Origin: Rhodocollybia butyracea
Lineage: Eukaryota > Basidiomycota > Agaricomycetes > Agaricales > Omphalotaceae
Length of the DNA stretch: 56,749 bases
NCBI GenBank assembly: GCA_015501585.1
Contig: JADNRY010000390.1
Coordinates: 1-56,749 of the forward strand
Reading direction: 5' to 3'
The notes below the pieces were generated by a model. The model was not told where the DNA came from. It did not search any database and worked only from the letters and a program-made list of their open reading frames with translations. The position numbers were made by a program, and so were the translations under genes. Position 1 is the first letter of the stretch; the number at the start of each line of letters is the position of its first letter. Positions 1 through 12,720 of the stretch are shown here, piece by piece.

Positions 1-986
1 TCTCTATCTCACCATCTCCACTCTCACCCTACACCTCTTAGACTAATAGCAAATGGCATAATTGACTACATCTATACGAACCTGCGTAGAGGCTGCGTCT
101 AGTGTTTGAGGGTGAGTTTCAACATAGCATATATCGACAGTTCATCGATCATATAGCAAGTGCGTCTAGTCGGCTCACATTACTGATTAGATATGACTCA
201 TAAACGGTAATCTAGTTTCAACAGAGAGTGTCTACCGAGTCTATAAGTATTAGTAAGTAGCTTGGTAAGTATATCAGTAAGCTACATCGGAACCAGTATC
301 AGTTCTGGATTGACATGACATGATCCTCAAATACAACAGTAAGTATAGTCAGCGAGTCCACTGCAGCCTGAGGATGTGAATCAACAATTAATGGGTTTCA
401 CTAACCCTCTCTCATTGCTCTCATAACATGACCAAATGTTGTCCTGTGTGCAGTGGACTGTATGAATGATGTACCTTCAAATGTTTTGCTTTCTGCATTT
501 GACCAAGCTCTCAACACGTCCAAATCTCTCTGCCGCTAGGGACAGTTTCCACTGTAAACAGCAAGCAAAAAGGAATCATCATATTACACTTGGGCTGCAT
601 GTACTTTGTTTATTTTATTTTTATTCAGTTCTTCAATCTCTAGTGTTTTCCTTAGTGCTGGACCCTCAGATTCATTGGCAGCAGACTATAGGAACAAGGA
701 GCCGGAATTACTAGCTGATATCAAAGCATCAAAAAGCAAATTCAAGCAGCACTTCCACAGAAATTACAAGCCATCAAAACCCGAGCCCACTCCCGTGCCT
801 ATTGGTACAGCCATGGGTCCAGCAAAATCAACTTCTATTATGTACTTACCTCAGAACCTCAGAACGCTGACATTCTTTCTCGGTATGTGAGACAGCCTAT
901 TGCACCGTCTTCTCTCCAGGAAGGGCTCAATGCAGTGTTGGTAAAGTCGGCTGCCCGCCAACAAGGTCATGGGCGGACAGGTCTTT
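1..986. other. Left flank, no confident gene
   Basis: No convincing gene is seen. Short ORFs at 466-714 and 606-890 overlap in different frames and have no recognisable domain. A plus-strand stretch around 680-800 (KSKFKQHFHRNYK) is Lys/His rich and could be a relic, but nothing supports it. The region ends at the left inverted repeat of the first hAT element. Confidence 0.4.
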
Positions 987-1989
987 GGGACCTGTCCCTA
1001 AAAATGTGACCTGGCATTAGACTGTTTGTCTTTGCTTGACAGCGGCGGTGCAGGCCCGGGCGGTACAGCGGTAAGACATATCCGTCAGTTATTTTGATAA
1101 CACTGATTCATTGTTTAGCTGAAAGTCCTGATTGGTTTGGATTGTGCAAGCAGCGATATATGGAGAGATCCGTACATAGATATTGATAATGTAACTTTTT
1201 AAACTGAATATACGGTACCTACTGTATCGTCAACTGCAATGTCAACGCCCCCAAGTCCTTCTTTATCTGCATCTACCAACTCGTAAAATTCCATTTCTTC
1301 TTCCAGACTGTGTATGGCACTTGTATTATAAAGCGCTTACCCAAGTATCCTTTGAAAAATCAAACAACGCAGATAGAGAGATTGAAATGTGAGAAGGAAA
1401 TTTAAGACCAGCTGAGTCAACCTCAAGGCTAATGTCCTTGTCGTCGAGATCTGTCATCCCCTTCATCTCATCAGCTAATCGTTGGAAATCATCCTCTGTA
1501 TTGTTGCTATCATAAGATGCACTCTGTGCTTCTTCGGCTTCTGGAGATGTGGGGCTGCTTGTTCCCATATCAGCGATTGGCTGATTGCTACTAGCTGGCT
1601 GCTCGGCAGCATCAGGAAAACTGCCTACACCAAATATTTGATAATTGTGATATAGTTTCTGAAAATTCTTGGAAATTCTCAAAATTATCTAAATTACCCT
1701 TGTTTCGTTGATTTGAAAAATAACACAGTCCCCTTGCAAACTTCAGTAATTTTTCATAGGTTTTTGTGCCTTTTTCAAACACTATCAGAAATTATCGAGA
1801 TTTTCTCAAGGCTTCGCAAAACTTCAGCATAGCATAGTATCATTTTCAATTTACCACATTCATCTCAACTTTTCACTTCGTAACAGAGGACAATGTAAAT
1901 GGACTCTCATTAAAGCAATCCTAAGTAGCAAGTCACATTGCAATGAGCAACACTACTAAACAGATACATAAAGCAAGCTCTCAGTAGTA

Positions 1990-2125
1990 CTAAGGTGAAA
2001 TAGTGGTAGTAGGAGTGGTAGGCGAAGTAGTGGTAGTAAGGCAACATAGTGGTAGGCAAAGCAGCGGCAGCAAGGCAAAGTAGTGGTAGTAGGGCAATGT
2101 AGTGGTAGGCGAAGTAGTAGCATGT
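1990..2125. repeat. GTAGTGGTAG-type minisatellite
   Basis: Degenerate tandem copies of a roughly 18-25 bp GTAGTGGTAGGCGAA-like unit, with variants such as GTAGTGGTAGTAAGGCAA. The overlapping ORFs predicted here are only translations of the repeat. It lies inside the non-coding insert of hAT-1. Confidence 0.7.
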
Positions 2126-3100
2126 GACAGCGTGTGATATAAATCTGAAGACGAAGCTGGTGAGTCATAAATAGATGGTAAAAAAAGCAAACGCACCGAG
2201 CGGCTCATTAAAATTCAGTGATCGACAAATAGAGGATGGCTTAAACGAAGCCAGAGCCTATTTATGCCAGGACTCAGTAACCGTCGTAACGAACAAGCAA
2301 AACATACCAGGGTGAATATGTTTATACAAGCATGATAGTGAGAAAACGCTGGGTGACAGTGAGAGGTTGAAAGCAACACTGGTGAGAAGCACTGTGGAGA
2401 GAATATTGAGTGATGGCGAGAGGCAGAAGGCAGCTCAAGAAGCTGAAGGGAGAATCCAGTGAAAATCGCTGTTGAGAAGCAAGTTCAACAAACGCCGAAG
2501 AGCTTTTTCAACGTGGTAATCACGAGATCTTGAGGGCAGGATCTGGCTGGCTCCGGCATAACCTTCATTAACTTACAACAACAAAAGAGCCACGTCACCC
2601 GTCACATATTGAACTGTGATGATTTCTTCCTCGCTTTCTTCCTCTTCACGGCTGCTGCCTTTTTAAGTTTGTATCGTACATTTGCTTGTGTTTCATTATG
2701 ACTTTTACTTACTTCACTGTGTACTTTTATTTCAGTTGTTACCAGTAATACTTCACGTCAATCATGACTACGCCGCCCGGCAGCGCAGCGGTCCTACTGC
2801 GCTGCCTGGCACTACACGCCGAAAAGAACTCGCACATAGTAGAGCACAGCACTGGCATTAGCATAGCACATTCCTGCATGCCACGCAGTGATCGCAACCA
2901 CAAGCTTTCACGCCATCTTATTGGCATCTCTGGGTTACTTTTTTCTATACTGTCTGTAAATTTTTGATAATTCCAGAAAATTTTGCAAAACCTGGAAAGC
3001 CAATGGAAATCCCAGCAAAAATTTGTCAAAATCTGAATCCTATGTATTTTACTTGCATTAATTATCAAAATTGCCACAATTTGCAAAATTATGCAAATTT

Positions 3101-3180
3101 GGGTGATCTTAGTAGTCTTTTCAATATTACAAGAATATTTGGGTGATCTTAGTAGCCCTTTTGATATTACAAGAATATTT
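3101..3180. repeat. 40-bp tandem duplication
   Basis: Two adjacent 40-bp copies (3101-3140 and 3141-3180), each starting GGGTGATCTTAGTAG and ending ATTACAAGAATATTT, with three or four differences. This is local slippage or duplication in the AT-rich part of hAT-1. Confidence 0.8.
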
Positions 3181-5947
3181 CTCAGAATTACAAGATATTT
3201 CGAGTGGGCGTTTTTCCTGATGCGGGGCATTTCCGAACCGCCGTCTTGTGCGTCTTCCTGTTTCAATTTCAAGATGCTCATCTTGTACATGCATCTTAAC
3301 TTCAGCTAGCGAGGTCATGGTTTGGACACCCAATCGGTTGCGCAATTTTGTGAGAGTGTTTCCAAAGGTGCTGAACAGACGCTCACAAGAAGCAGAATTG
3401 GCACAGATTGAGAATATATGTAGGGCAAGGCGGACTAGGGCTCTGGGTTGCCGCTTGGATTGAGAAATCCAGACCAGAAACGCGAAGGATCTGGACTTTC
3501 ATTCTACATCAGAATGTTAGTAACATGGTCCATAAAATATAACATTGAAACACACCTCCTTTCTTGCTTCAACAGCTGCTGCATCACGGAAAGGCACAGC
3601 AGAAGCAAACATACAACATCCCCCATAGTAATCAGTTATGTTTTTGAATAACTGATTTAGCGCATCTTCTCCTTTGAAAAACCAAGTGTATAATCGGGAG
3701 TAAATTGCGAGTATACCTGCTTAGTTGTGCCATTCGATCATCGGTTTAAATATCCTTCCAACGAATGGATTCAGAAGTGCAGCAGCAATGAAAACCTCTT
3801 GATCAGTTTTCTTCCACCTGCCTTCAATACTTTTGAGAACAGCTGTACGGATATCTACATCCAAGGGATCAGTCAACCGCTGAAAGTGCATATATAATGA
3901 CCCCAAGGTCAGTAACACTTGATATAGGCGGCAAAAGGCACTTTGAGTAATGTTAGCTGCAATTGCCAGAGGCTCTAGATGGTTTTTGATCCTAACAGAA
4001 CTGATTATTAGATTCAAATATAATGAGAAGCAAGTATATGCATACCGAACAAGAGCTTGCCAAAAATGTTGATTTTGAAGGACAGCAATCACGGACTGTG
4101 CTTTTGTCTTTGCTTTTGCATCTCCAGTTACTAGCTCAAGCATTTTTCAGGCTTTTCGGGACTCGCCAGATGCATCAGTTGTGAACGCAACTACATTGAC
4201 CTTCTAATTAAACTCAAGCTCATGAATAACTTCAAGCATGAGTTTGAGAAGGTTATCTGCAGTCTTCCGTTCATTGGAAGTATCATAAACACGAACAGTG
4301 CGGACCTAACAAATAATTCCTGGTTAATGGCTAATAAAAATTACTTGAAATATGCATACCTTTCGGTCGACATTAACCATGAAAGCTACAAGATGGTGGT
4401 GATTTAACCCAGACCAACCATCACATTGACCTTTAACATTACAGCCAATTGCGTCTCGCATTGCCTGGTCTCGAAATTGTTGGGTCAATTTAGGAAGGAG
4501 CCGATTTGTCAATACTCTTTGACTTGGAACCTTTGCCTGAGGAAGTAACTCCTGCACGAAAGCAATAAACTCCGGGTTCTCAACCCAAGACAGGGCATTG
4601 TGCTTGCATACCCGGTGTCCACTCCTGTGTTCGAGGCAAGCTACTGTGGGAAGATGTTCGCACACGCTTTAGAAGAGAGCGGCCAGTATCAGATGCAGCT
4701 CCCAAATGGGACATTGAATCTGAGGGAGAAAGACTAGCCACACTAATAGCAGGAGATGAAGGCTGGAATGGAGCTTCATGCCAAAGCTGATGGGCCATGT
4801 CAAACTGCATTGCTGGCTGAGAATAAGACAGGATTTGGAGACTTGGAATTGGTTGTAAGAGTCCCGAAACAGGACCACTTGTCACCTGTGCTGCCAAACG
4901 GCTCGAACTGCTAGCAGGCTTTTCCGCTTCAGCTCGTACCTTAATATTATGGGGTACATGTATACGGTTGCGCAGATGGGTGTTCATTGTTGGACTGCGG
5001 GCTTGTATGATGATATCACTATTGTCAAATACTAAATCAAATAATGTGCGTGCACCATTAGTCAGAGCAAAAAAAGCTTAAGGATACAAACTTACAAGCA
5101 CGGTTAATCATGTCATCAGGTCGAATCATTTGGATTCTACCGTTACTGAGCAACAGCAGCATGCTGTTCAGCCATGAACACAGGGAAGCAATATTTACAT
5201 ATCACTTTTGGCTTTCCGCCGATAGCGTTTGAGCTGAATGCAGATGGAAGTTTGGCGGCAAGATCAGGGTGGTCCACAAAGTGGTCGCGGTACCATGTAC
5301 GGGTATTGCGACTCATAGCTGCTGGAATATGTAGACTACATGCATTTCCTTATATACATGATGAAGCAGGGAAGTAATATCCCAAAAAGACATACAGGTA
5401 GGTCAGCAGGAACAGGCAGGTACTCAGGAGTGCCAAAAATGCAAATAGCAGGGAACAGCAATCCTGCAAAGGGAACGAGGGGAAAGTAGGGTCAGGAGCG
5501 GGACTCCCAGTGAATAAGATGTAAAAAAAAGTATCAGAAAGCTAGCGATGGGAAGGGCCGAGTATGACAGCCTTTGTTGAGGGCCAGGGACTCAACCCAG
5601 TCAGAAGGTCTCTGTCTCTGCCTGATCCAACTTTCCCTCCAAACATTGTGGAAGTGTGCAAACTGAGTGCAAATATCACATGACGTACTTTGAGTTTGAG
5701 CTTAAAAAGAACTAATAAATTCACACTCATAGTAGAAAGCATTGTTGCAGGAGTCAGTGTAGGTACATATAGTGCCTTAAGGGTACCTACAGAGTAGCTT
5801 AACTCAAATACGAGAGCAAAACAATAAGTAACAAAGAAGTGCGTACAACCGTATCCGTAAACGTGACTTCATAACATTATACTTCGGAAGCCAGCTGCCG
5901 ACAGCCTAATGCCAGGTCATTTTTAGGGACACATGTCCTCCAGTGAC

Positions 5948-6372
5948 TGTTGGACTTCGTCATCTATCAACTTCATTATACTTACTATGGAACAGTCTTC
6001 CCACTTCGTTACTATCTATGGAACGTTCTCTCTTGCTGTAACTACTGGTATGTGAACTAGTTGTACTATCTTTATCCTGCCCACTCGCCATTGCTCTATT
6101 ATCGTGCTCTCGTCTATCCTTACTTACTTACCTTGTGCTCCATTCCACTCTCGTCTTATTACTCTCACTCCGTCTGTGAACGCTTCACGCGTTGTACTTA
6201 TTATTAACTCGCTGGACTCGTATTTAAGCCTGTATGTACTTGTGGAATATCAAGTTGTGTTTTCTCTGTTTGTGTCTGTGTCTGGACCTTTGTCTCCTCT
6301 GTGTCTGTGTGACCAGAGCCTACTAACAGTGTAGAGTACACTGTCTGCCTTATCGATCAACCTCTAATAGGT
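5948..6372 (+). repeat. Copia 5' LTR
   Basis: About 425 bp, starting TGTTGGACTTCG and ending near CTCTAATAGGT. It is ~98% identical to the 3' LTR. Differences include a one-base indel in CATTGCTCTATTA versus CATTGCCTATTA and a few substitutions. The ends are not the canonical TG...CA, so the last one or two bases are uncertain. Confidence 0.9.
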
Positions 6373-6393
6373 TATGGGCCCCGAGCCTAACCA

Positions 6394-9300
6394 TTGACGC
6401 CACCATCCCAGACACCATTGTTGATGTCACAACAACCCAGCTCATCGAAACCATCCACACGAGCTTCAGCCACAACTAAGCCAGTTGCCGCCAACAACCC
6501 AGAGCTTCCTTGTGCCCTAAGACCACATCTTTGGATTCCAACAAAATACCAAGATTGTTACAACAGCTTACAGACTGGAAAATACGAATTTTGTAACCGG
6601 AAAATCTGTCCAAACAGATAGGACATACCCAGTCCTACAGAAGACATACCAGAAATAACATCTGGAATAGCACACAGAATTGAAAAATCCCAGGAGAAAG
6701 CGGCAGTACCCAAACCAGCGGCACCAACATCACCTCCACAGCAGCCAGCCCCGAAAATATCAAGGGCATCATCACAAGCATCACAGGCCTCTCAATCACA
6801 ACCAACACAGCCAAAGCCGCAGCCACCACCGCCGCCCCCACCAGCTCCATCACCTGTACCATCAGATCACGATACTCCTTTGATCCCAAAATCAGACTTA
6901 CCTCACAGCTCACCACCATCTGACGGAGGCGATCCAGGATCATCAGACAAAGAAGAATCAGATAGCTACTCATCTGATGACGAGATGTCCAAAGCACTGA
7001 AAGCATTTGACAAGGTCACCACCCTTAAACCGGATGGATCGAACTGGGACACGTGGAAAAGTCGAGTAGAATTAGCTGCAAAGTCCATAAATTATGGCAA
7101 GTACCTCACATGGAACCCCCATGAAGCAACAGACACACGAGAAGCCGGAAATACAGGGATAAATCATCTGATACAGATTTGCTAAATGCTTTAATTGGCA
7201 GATTATCGGATGGCATTTTTCGAAGGTATAGAAATTATACCAACACTTGTGATGTGTGGACAAATTTAATCGCTGATTTTGACTCCAAAAATGCGCTCAC
7301 GGAATCACATCTGCAGAGACAGCTTCACACCATGCGTTGCTATGAACCATCTAGGGTTAACGAACACCTAGACACTATGTTGGAAATCCGAGACAGTCTT
7401 GAAACCCGCGGCATCGAATTTAGCGATGAAATGTTCAACAACACCATCATATCCTCTATCCCCAACCAATTCAGACCCACCATAAACGCACTTGTTGTAG
7501 TCACATCTCGAACCGACAAGAAACTGGCAACACAGGAATTGATTGCCACCATTCGTGCAGAAGCACAGGGACACGTACGTAGTGCTAGTCATCACAACAA
7601 GGGGAAGAAGGAATCGGCTAACTATGCGGGAAATTCCCGAGGTCGAGGATTTTCTCAGAGGGGATTTTCTAGGGGCCAAGGAAACTCGAAACCAAACGGA
7701 CCTAACAGGTCTACTTCCGCATGTTTTAATTGTGGAGGGAAAGGACATTTTGCGAGCACATGTCCATCGCCTAAACGGCCACAGGCTAATCAAGCCAAAG
7801 AGAGTAGGGAAACTCACGAGCCGAAAGAGGGGAAGAAATCAGATGGAAATTGGAGATCTAGGCCAAAGGGGAAGGAAACCGCATCTTCATCACAGATTGA
7901 AGAAGTCCCAGAATCATCTTGGGCAGCCATTGAGTTGTCATCGGACACCAGCTTCGTCTTTCCTCCCGCCAAATCCTACACCGAGCTTGGAAACTCGACG
8001 GCATCTTTCCAGATGTCCCCAAATACAGCAGAAACATATCTCACATTTGATTTCAATGATATTGCTGATGAACACGAAACAGCAATGATGGGAGCACATA
8101 GCCGAGGGGCTATACTATTTGATTCCGGATGTTCGAGCCACATGACTCCTATGGAGGACAGCCTCCAAGATCTAAAGTCTATTCCGACTAAAGTCATTCA
8201 AGCAGCCAATGCCGGAACTTTTAATTCTAGCATGGCAGGTACGCTTCATTTGGATTTTCCAATTGATAACCACGGCAATACTCGAACCGTCCCACTCCAT
8301 AATGCCCTCCTATGCCCCAACATTCCCAACACTCTTATTTCCTTGGGAAAACTCGATGATGATGGATACAATATCCACATTGGGAATGGTTTACTCACCA
8401 TGACTGACCCCAACAACAGGATCGTTGCACGTATTCCGAAGATCCATGGACTCTACCAGATTCCCATGGAGGAATATGCTTATGTTGCCAAAGATCGACT
8501 GGTATCACTCTATGACGCCCACTGCATCTTAGGCCATCAGAACTATGCTTATATTAAGCACTTATTCGCACACAACCAGATCAATGGGATGAGATTGGAT
8601 AAATCTCACATGGACGAGCCGGAATGCCGTACATGCTTGCTAGCTAAGGCAGCAAGATTTCCGATTGCCAAATTACGGTCTTCTCCACGAGCGGAGAATT
8701 ACGGAGATGTTTTTCACATGGACGTCTGGGGACCCGCATCAGTTCAGACTATCAACCGTTGCACTTATGCCCTCACCATAGTCGACGAGGCGACTCTATG
8801 GTTAGAGGAACCATTGCTGAAAAGCAAGGATGAAGCATTCACCCAGTACGTCATTATTCAAACCAATCTCCAGACTCAATATGGCATCACTGTTAAAATT
8901 CTTCACTCTGATTGAGGGGGAGAGTTTCTTAGCCGAGAATTTAACCAGTACCTGGAACGACTTGGCACCCAGCGGAGATTAACGGTGCATGACACTCCGG
9001 AACATAACGGCATAGCGGAACGCACTCATCGGACTCTACTGAATGCAGTACGAAGTCTAATCATTTCATCAGGACTACCTAAATGGCTATGGGGATTTAT
9101 GATGAAGTACGTGGTTTATATTTGGAACAGGACACCAAAGAAGGGAATAAATATGGCGACACCATATGAAAAAACGGTTCAATCAAAAACCCGACATTTC
9201 TAACTTTCAAATATTCGGGAGCATAGTGTATGTAAAGAAGGAGAAAGAGCCAGGAAAATTCGAACCACAGGCACAAGAAGGAAGATGGATAGGTATAGAC

Positions 9301-11199
9301 ACGGAATCTAACGGATATTTTATCTATTGGCCACAGCGACGAACAGTTACCACGGAACGGAACGTAACAATTTCCAACAGGCAGATCCAACTCATTGAGG
9401 AGGAGGATGGAAATTTGGAAAATTTGGAAACATCAGTCACTGAGTCGGAACAGCCTATTATTCCTGTACCTGACGAAATTGCAGAGCCCATCCCGCCGGA
9501 ACAACTTACCGGAAAACGTGTCAGGCGACCCACTCAGAAAATCAGGGATATCATTGAAGGATCAGCAGAGGGTAACACAGAACTCCGATACCTTACAGCA
9601 TCGCTTGCACAAGTCACATCTGAAATCGAATCAGATCCTTTATCAGTTGCAGAAGCTATGCGCCGACCTGACTGGCCAAAATGGCAAGAAGCCATGAACG
9701 AGGAGATATCCAGACTCAACCAGCGTGAAACTTACGATATAGTCACGGCACCATCGGATGCAAACATTCTCACATCCAAATGGGTTTATCGGACCAAGAA
9801 AGATGAACAAGGACGGCTTACTAGTCACAGAGCCAGACTTGTGGTGCGAGGATTTAATCAAATCCCAGATGTTGATTATTTTCCAGATGAAACTTTCGCA
9901 TCAGTTGCCAAACTCGCATCAGCCAGAACTATTCTCAGCATCGCAGCTGAACACAGCTGGATCATTCATCAGATGGATGTCAAATCGGCATATCTCTATG
10001 GCAAACTTGATGACAGCGAAAAGATCTACATGAAGGCACCAACCGGCATTAATCTAGGTGTAAAACCCGGACAAGTACTTCGACTCAAACTTGCCTTGTA
10101 CGGACTTAAACAAGCAGGTCGAAGATGGTATTTGCGATTCAGAGAAATCATGACGAAGCTAGGCTTCAAACGGTCAGATTTTGATCATGCCGTATTCTAT
10201 CGCACCAACCCGTTCACAATCATTTTCATCCATGTGGATGATATGACATTGGTTACCAAAACTCTGGAAATTATGGCACAGCTGAAGAAATCTATCAGCG
10301 CGATTATCGAGGTCACAGATCAGGGCGAAATTCATTGGCTACTTGGAATCGAGATTCAGAGATCACTTCACAGCAGATCTATCCGTTTATCACAGCGATC
10401 ATACATTGATGCTATTCTTAGCCGCTACGGATTTTCTGACATAAAGCCACTCTCCATTCCTTTCGACCCCCATATTCATCTCACCAAAGACCAGATGCCA
10501 CAGACTGTGGAAGATATCGCCGCCATGCGGGATAAGCCTTACCGAGAAGCACTTGGTGCTCTCCAATATCTTTCCATTGCCACACGACCCGACATCACCT
10601 ATACGGTTGCCATTCTTGCCCGATTCTCACAGAATCCAGGCATCGCTCATTGGAACGGACTTAGGCGTGTATACGCTTATCTGAAATATACCCGGGATTA
10701 TTGGCTAACTTCAGGAGGAGTGCAGAAACATCCTGTCGAGGGATTTACGGACGCCGATGGAATGTCCCAAGAGGACAGACATGCCATATCAGGATACGTT
10801 TTTATGCTTAATGGCGGAGCAGTATCATGGTCATCAAAGCGACAGGACACCATCTCTCTATCCACTACAGAAGCAGAGTACGTTGCTCTCACGCATGCAG
10901 CCAAGGAAGCAATTTGGCTTCGAAACCTCATCTCCGAGTTGTTCACTCCAATCGCCGGACCTATCACACTTCACTCGGACAACCAATCAGCCATTGCTTT
11001 AGCGAAAGATGACAGGTTTCATGCACGGACCAAACACATCGACATACGGTATCATTTCATTCGGTATGCTATTGAAGAAGGTAACATTCGACTTACTTAC
11101 TGTCCAACCGAGGACATGACGGCAGACATTTTCACCAAGGCTTTGACTTCAGCAAAAGCCAAACACTTCGCATCGTCTATGGGACTTGCAAAGGTTTGA
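6394..11199 (+). pseudogene. Copia Gag-Pol polyprotein, broken
   Basis: Reading order: a proline-rich Gag (from about 6,394); zinc knuckle CFNCGGKGHFASTC (about 7,720); aspartic protease LFDSGCSSHM (about 8,110); the pre-integrase His/Cys region and integrase FHMDVWGP (about 8,720); reverse transcriptase with FIHVDDMTLV (about 10,230); and RNase H ending at 11,199. Four lesions are seen: a TAG at 6619-6621, a frameshift near 7,160, a TGA at 8914-8916 just before GGEF of the integrase (CGA to TGA), and a one-base gain in an A run near 9,171. The RT-RNase H part (9,166-11,199) is one long open frame. HVDD in place of YVDD occurs in fungal copia elements and is not itself a defect. The copy is non-autonomous. 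Confidence 0.93.
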
Positions 11200-11206
11200 G
11201 GAGGAG

Positions 11207-11630
11207 TGTTGGACTTCGTCATCTATCAACTTCATTATACTTACTATGGAACAGTCTTCTCACTTCGTTACTATCTATGGAACGTTCTCTCTCGCTGTAA
11301 CTACTGGTATGTGAACTAGTTGTACTATCTTTATCCTGCCCACTCGCCATTGCCTATTATCGTGCTCTCGTCTATTTCTACTTACTTACCTTGTGCTCCA
11401 TTCCACTCTCGTCTTATTACTCTCACTCCGTCTGTGAACGCTTCACGCGTTGTACTTATTATTAACTCGCTGGACTCGTATTTAAGCCTGTATGTACTTG
11501 TGGAATATCAAGTTGTGTTTTCTCTGTTTGTGTCTGTGTCTGGACCTTCGTCTCCTCTGTGTCTGTGTGACCAGAGCCTACTAACAGTGTAGAGTACACT
11601 GTCTGCCTTATCGATCAACCTCTAATAGGG
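11207..11630 (+). repeat. Copia 3' LTR
   Basis: 424 bp matching 5948-6372, immediately after the polypurine tract. It is followed by GTGAC (11631-11635), which also precedes the 5' LTR, so both ends and the target duplication are intact. Confidence 0.92.
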
Positions 11631-11635
11631 GTGAC

Positions 11636-12720
11636 GGTGGATCGCGAGCATCTGATAAGCATGAGTCTGTAGATCACCAATATTCCCATCGGTGGAGGTT
11701 CACCTCCGCGTATTCGCCAGTGCATTGAAGTCGTACTACATATAATTTATATTCGAGGTCAAGGTCCACCTCTGTGACATAAGATATTGCTCAGCTGGCG
11801 AATGATGGGACGTTCACAAATTTTCGGTTACTACGGTGAATTAGACGAGTCCAACTCTCTCATCTTTCTTTCGCTCATTTCTTCTTTACAATGCTTACCC
11901 AAAGTCTCGGATGATACTACTTCCGACGGCATCAAACGGTTTACGGTTTACGGTCCTCACTTCCGACTCGGACGGCTGCCTTCACTGAGTAGATATCAGG
12001 TGTAGCATAAGTGCAGCGTCTTAATCATTGAGGAGCAAGTTAAGACTAATGGGGAATCAACGTTTCAACACTCCGGGCTCGTAAGATGGGCGTCATTGGA
12101 AGATGTTGCTTGATATGGATAAGTAAGGGAGAATTTGGGTAAGTACTAAGTACTACTAAGTATCGCTGAATCTGATCTCAAGCACTAATAAACTCCATAG
12201 CATTTTTGAGGCACAGGGGATATGGTATAAGGCGCAGCACTGTGCACCAGTGTGCACCAGGCACCTCCTTTCTATCTCTAAGCAGTGCTTGCAACGTGGA
12301 AGCCAAGAATTTTGTTTCATAGCCTATATGCATAATAGCCAATCGGCTCTTGGCATTGTACTCGCCATTTAGAGTATCCTACAGGTAGGTAGGTAGGTAG
12401 TAGGCATCTTGTTTGCAAATCATTGTAGCGATACTCAAACTAACTCAAGGATGTTAGGATTCCATATCGCTCGAGAAAGATTGTCGCAAGTTTGGCAGGC
12501 GCGATTCAGAGTCATTGATCTAGTGCAAAACCTCCTAGAGATTATATTCCCAACGAGAGCCTGAATGCCGCTTTTGGGCAATGGCGCTAATCTTGAGCTG
12601 ATATTATCTTATCTTTACTGCCGTCGGGCCGTGCAAGGCCCGGACAAAACCGATCATCCTTTTTTTTTCTCATAAACTTTTTCGACTCTTCGCTGAACTT
12701 GGTGGTTTATTTCTTTCATC
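11636..12720. other. Intergenic, no gene; AGGT microsatellite
   Basis: No supported gene. A (AGGT)n microsatellite lies near 12,382-12,402. A poly-T run at about 12,660 falls in the presumed promoter/5' UTR of the aldo/keto reductase, about 55 bp upstream of its ATG. The 72-codon ORF at 11,787-12,005 has no recognisable domain. Confidence 0.5.

Larger units (their letters stand above)
1199..5316 (-). pseudogene. hAT transposase pseudogene
   Basis: The start is ATG at 5316 (peptide MSRNTRTWYRDHFVDHPDLA), followed by a CKYC zinc-binding pair. A frameshift follows near 5,147, then a good GTAAGT donor near 5,095. Downstream pieces are a Ser-rich linker (about 4,580-4,987), the hAT signature GQCDGWSGLNHHHLVAFM at about 4,400, a helical block at 3,721-4,143 ending AALLNPFVGRIFKP, and the C-terminal dimerisation motif NSASCERLFSTFGNTLTKLR at about 3,340-3,420. 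The acidic tail (ALFDFSKDTW, then SLEEEMEFYELVDADKEG) lies at 1,199-1,690. The order and spacing match basidiomycete hAT transposases except for the extra 1.4 kb before the tail. The frame breaks show it is dead. Family assignment is secure; exon limits are approximate. Confidence 0.75.
987..5938 (-). mobile_element. Decayed hAT-family DNA transposon (hAT-1)
   Basis: An imperfect inverted repeat brackets this block. The left copy at 987-1025 contains CCCTAAAAATGTGACCTGGC. The right copy at 5901-5938 is its reverse complement with a 2-base deletion and a few changes. Between them lies a minus-strand hAT transposase in several frames. No 8-bp target duplication could be identified, so these repeats may be the true ends or slightly internal. 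The interior also holds about 1.4 kb of AT-rich non-coding sequence and simple repeats (about 1,700-3,130) between the dimerisation domain and the acidic C-terminus, which suggests a later insertion. The copia element begins 9 bp to the right. Confidence 0.7.
5948..11630 (+). mobile_element. Ty1/copia LTR retrotransposon
   Basis: The element runs from TGTTGGACTTCGTC at 5948 to the end of the matching repeat at 11630. GTGAC is duplicated on both sides (5943-5947 and 11631-11635). Its internal region encodes, in copia order, Gag with a zinc knuckle, protease, integrase, reverse transcriptase and RNase H. A purine-rich tract (TTTGAGGAGGAG) directly precedes the 3' LTR. The LTRs differ at only about 6-7 positions, so insertion is recent, yet the ORF carries two nonsense codons and two frameshifts. 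It landed 9 bp from the hAT-1 right inverted repeat. Confidence 0.93.

Noticed and set aside
2739..3290. 183-codon minus ORF inside hAT-1
   Set aside because: It crosses the AT-rich tandem repeat and has no domain; it only overlaps the end of the dimerisation region in a different context.
6394..11199. Functional copia Gag-Pol
   Set aside because: Two nonsense codons and two frameshifts interrupt it.
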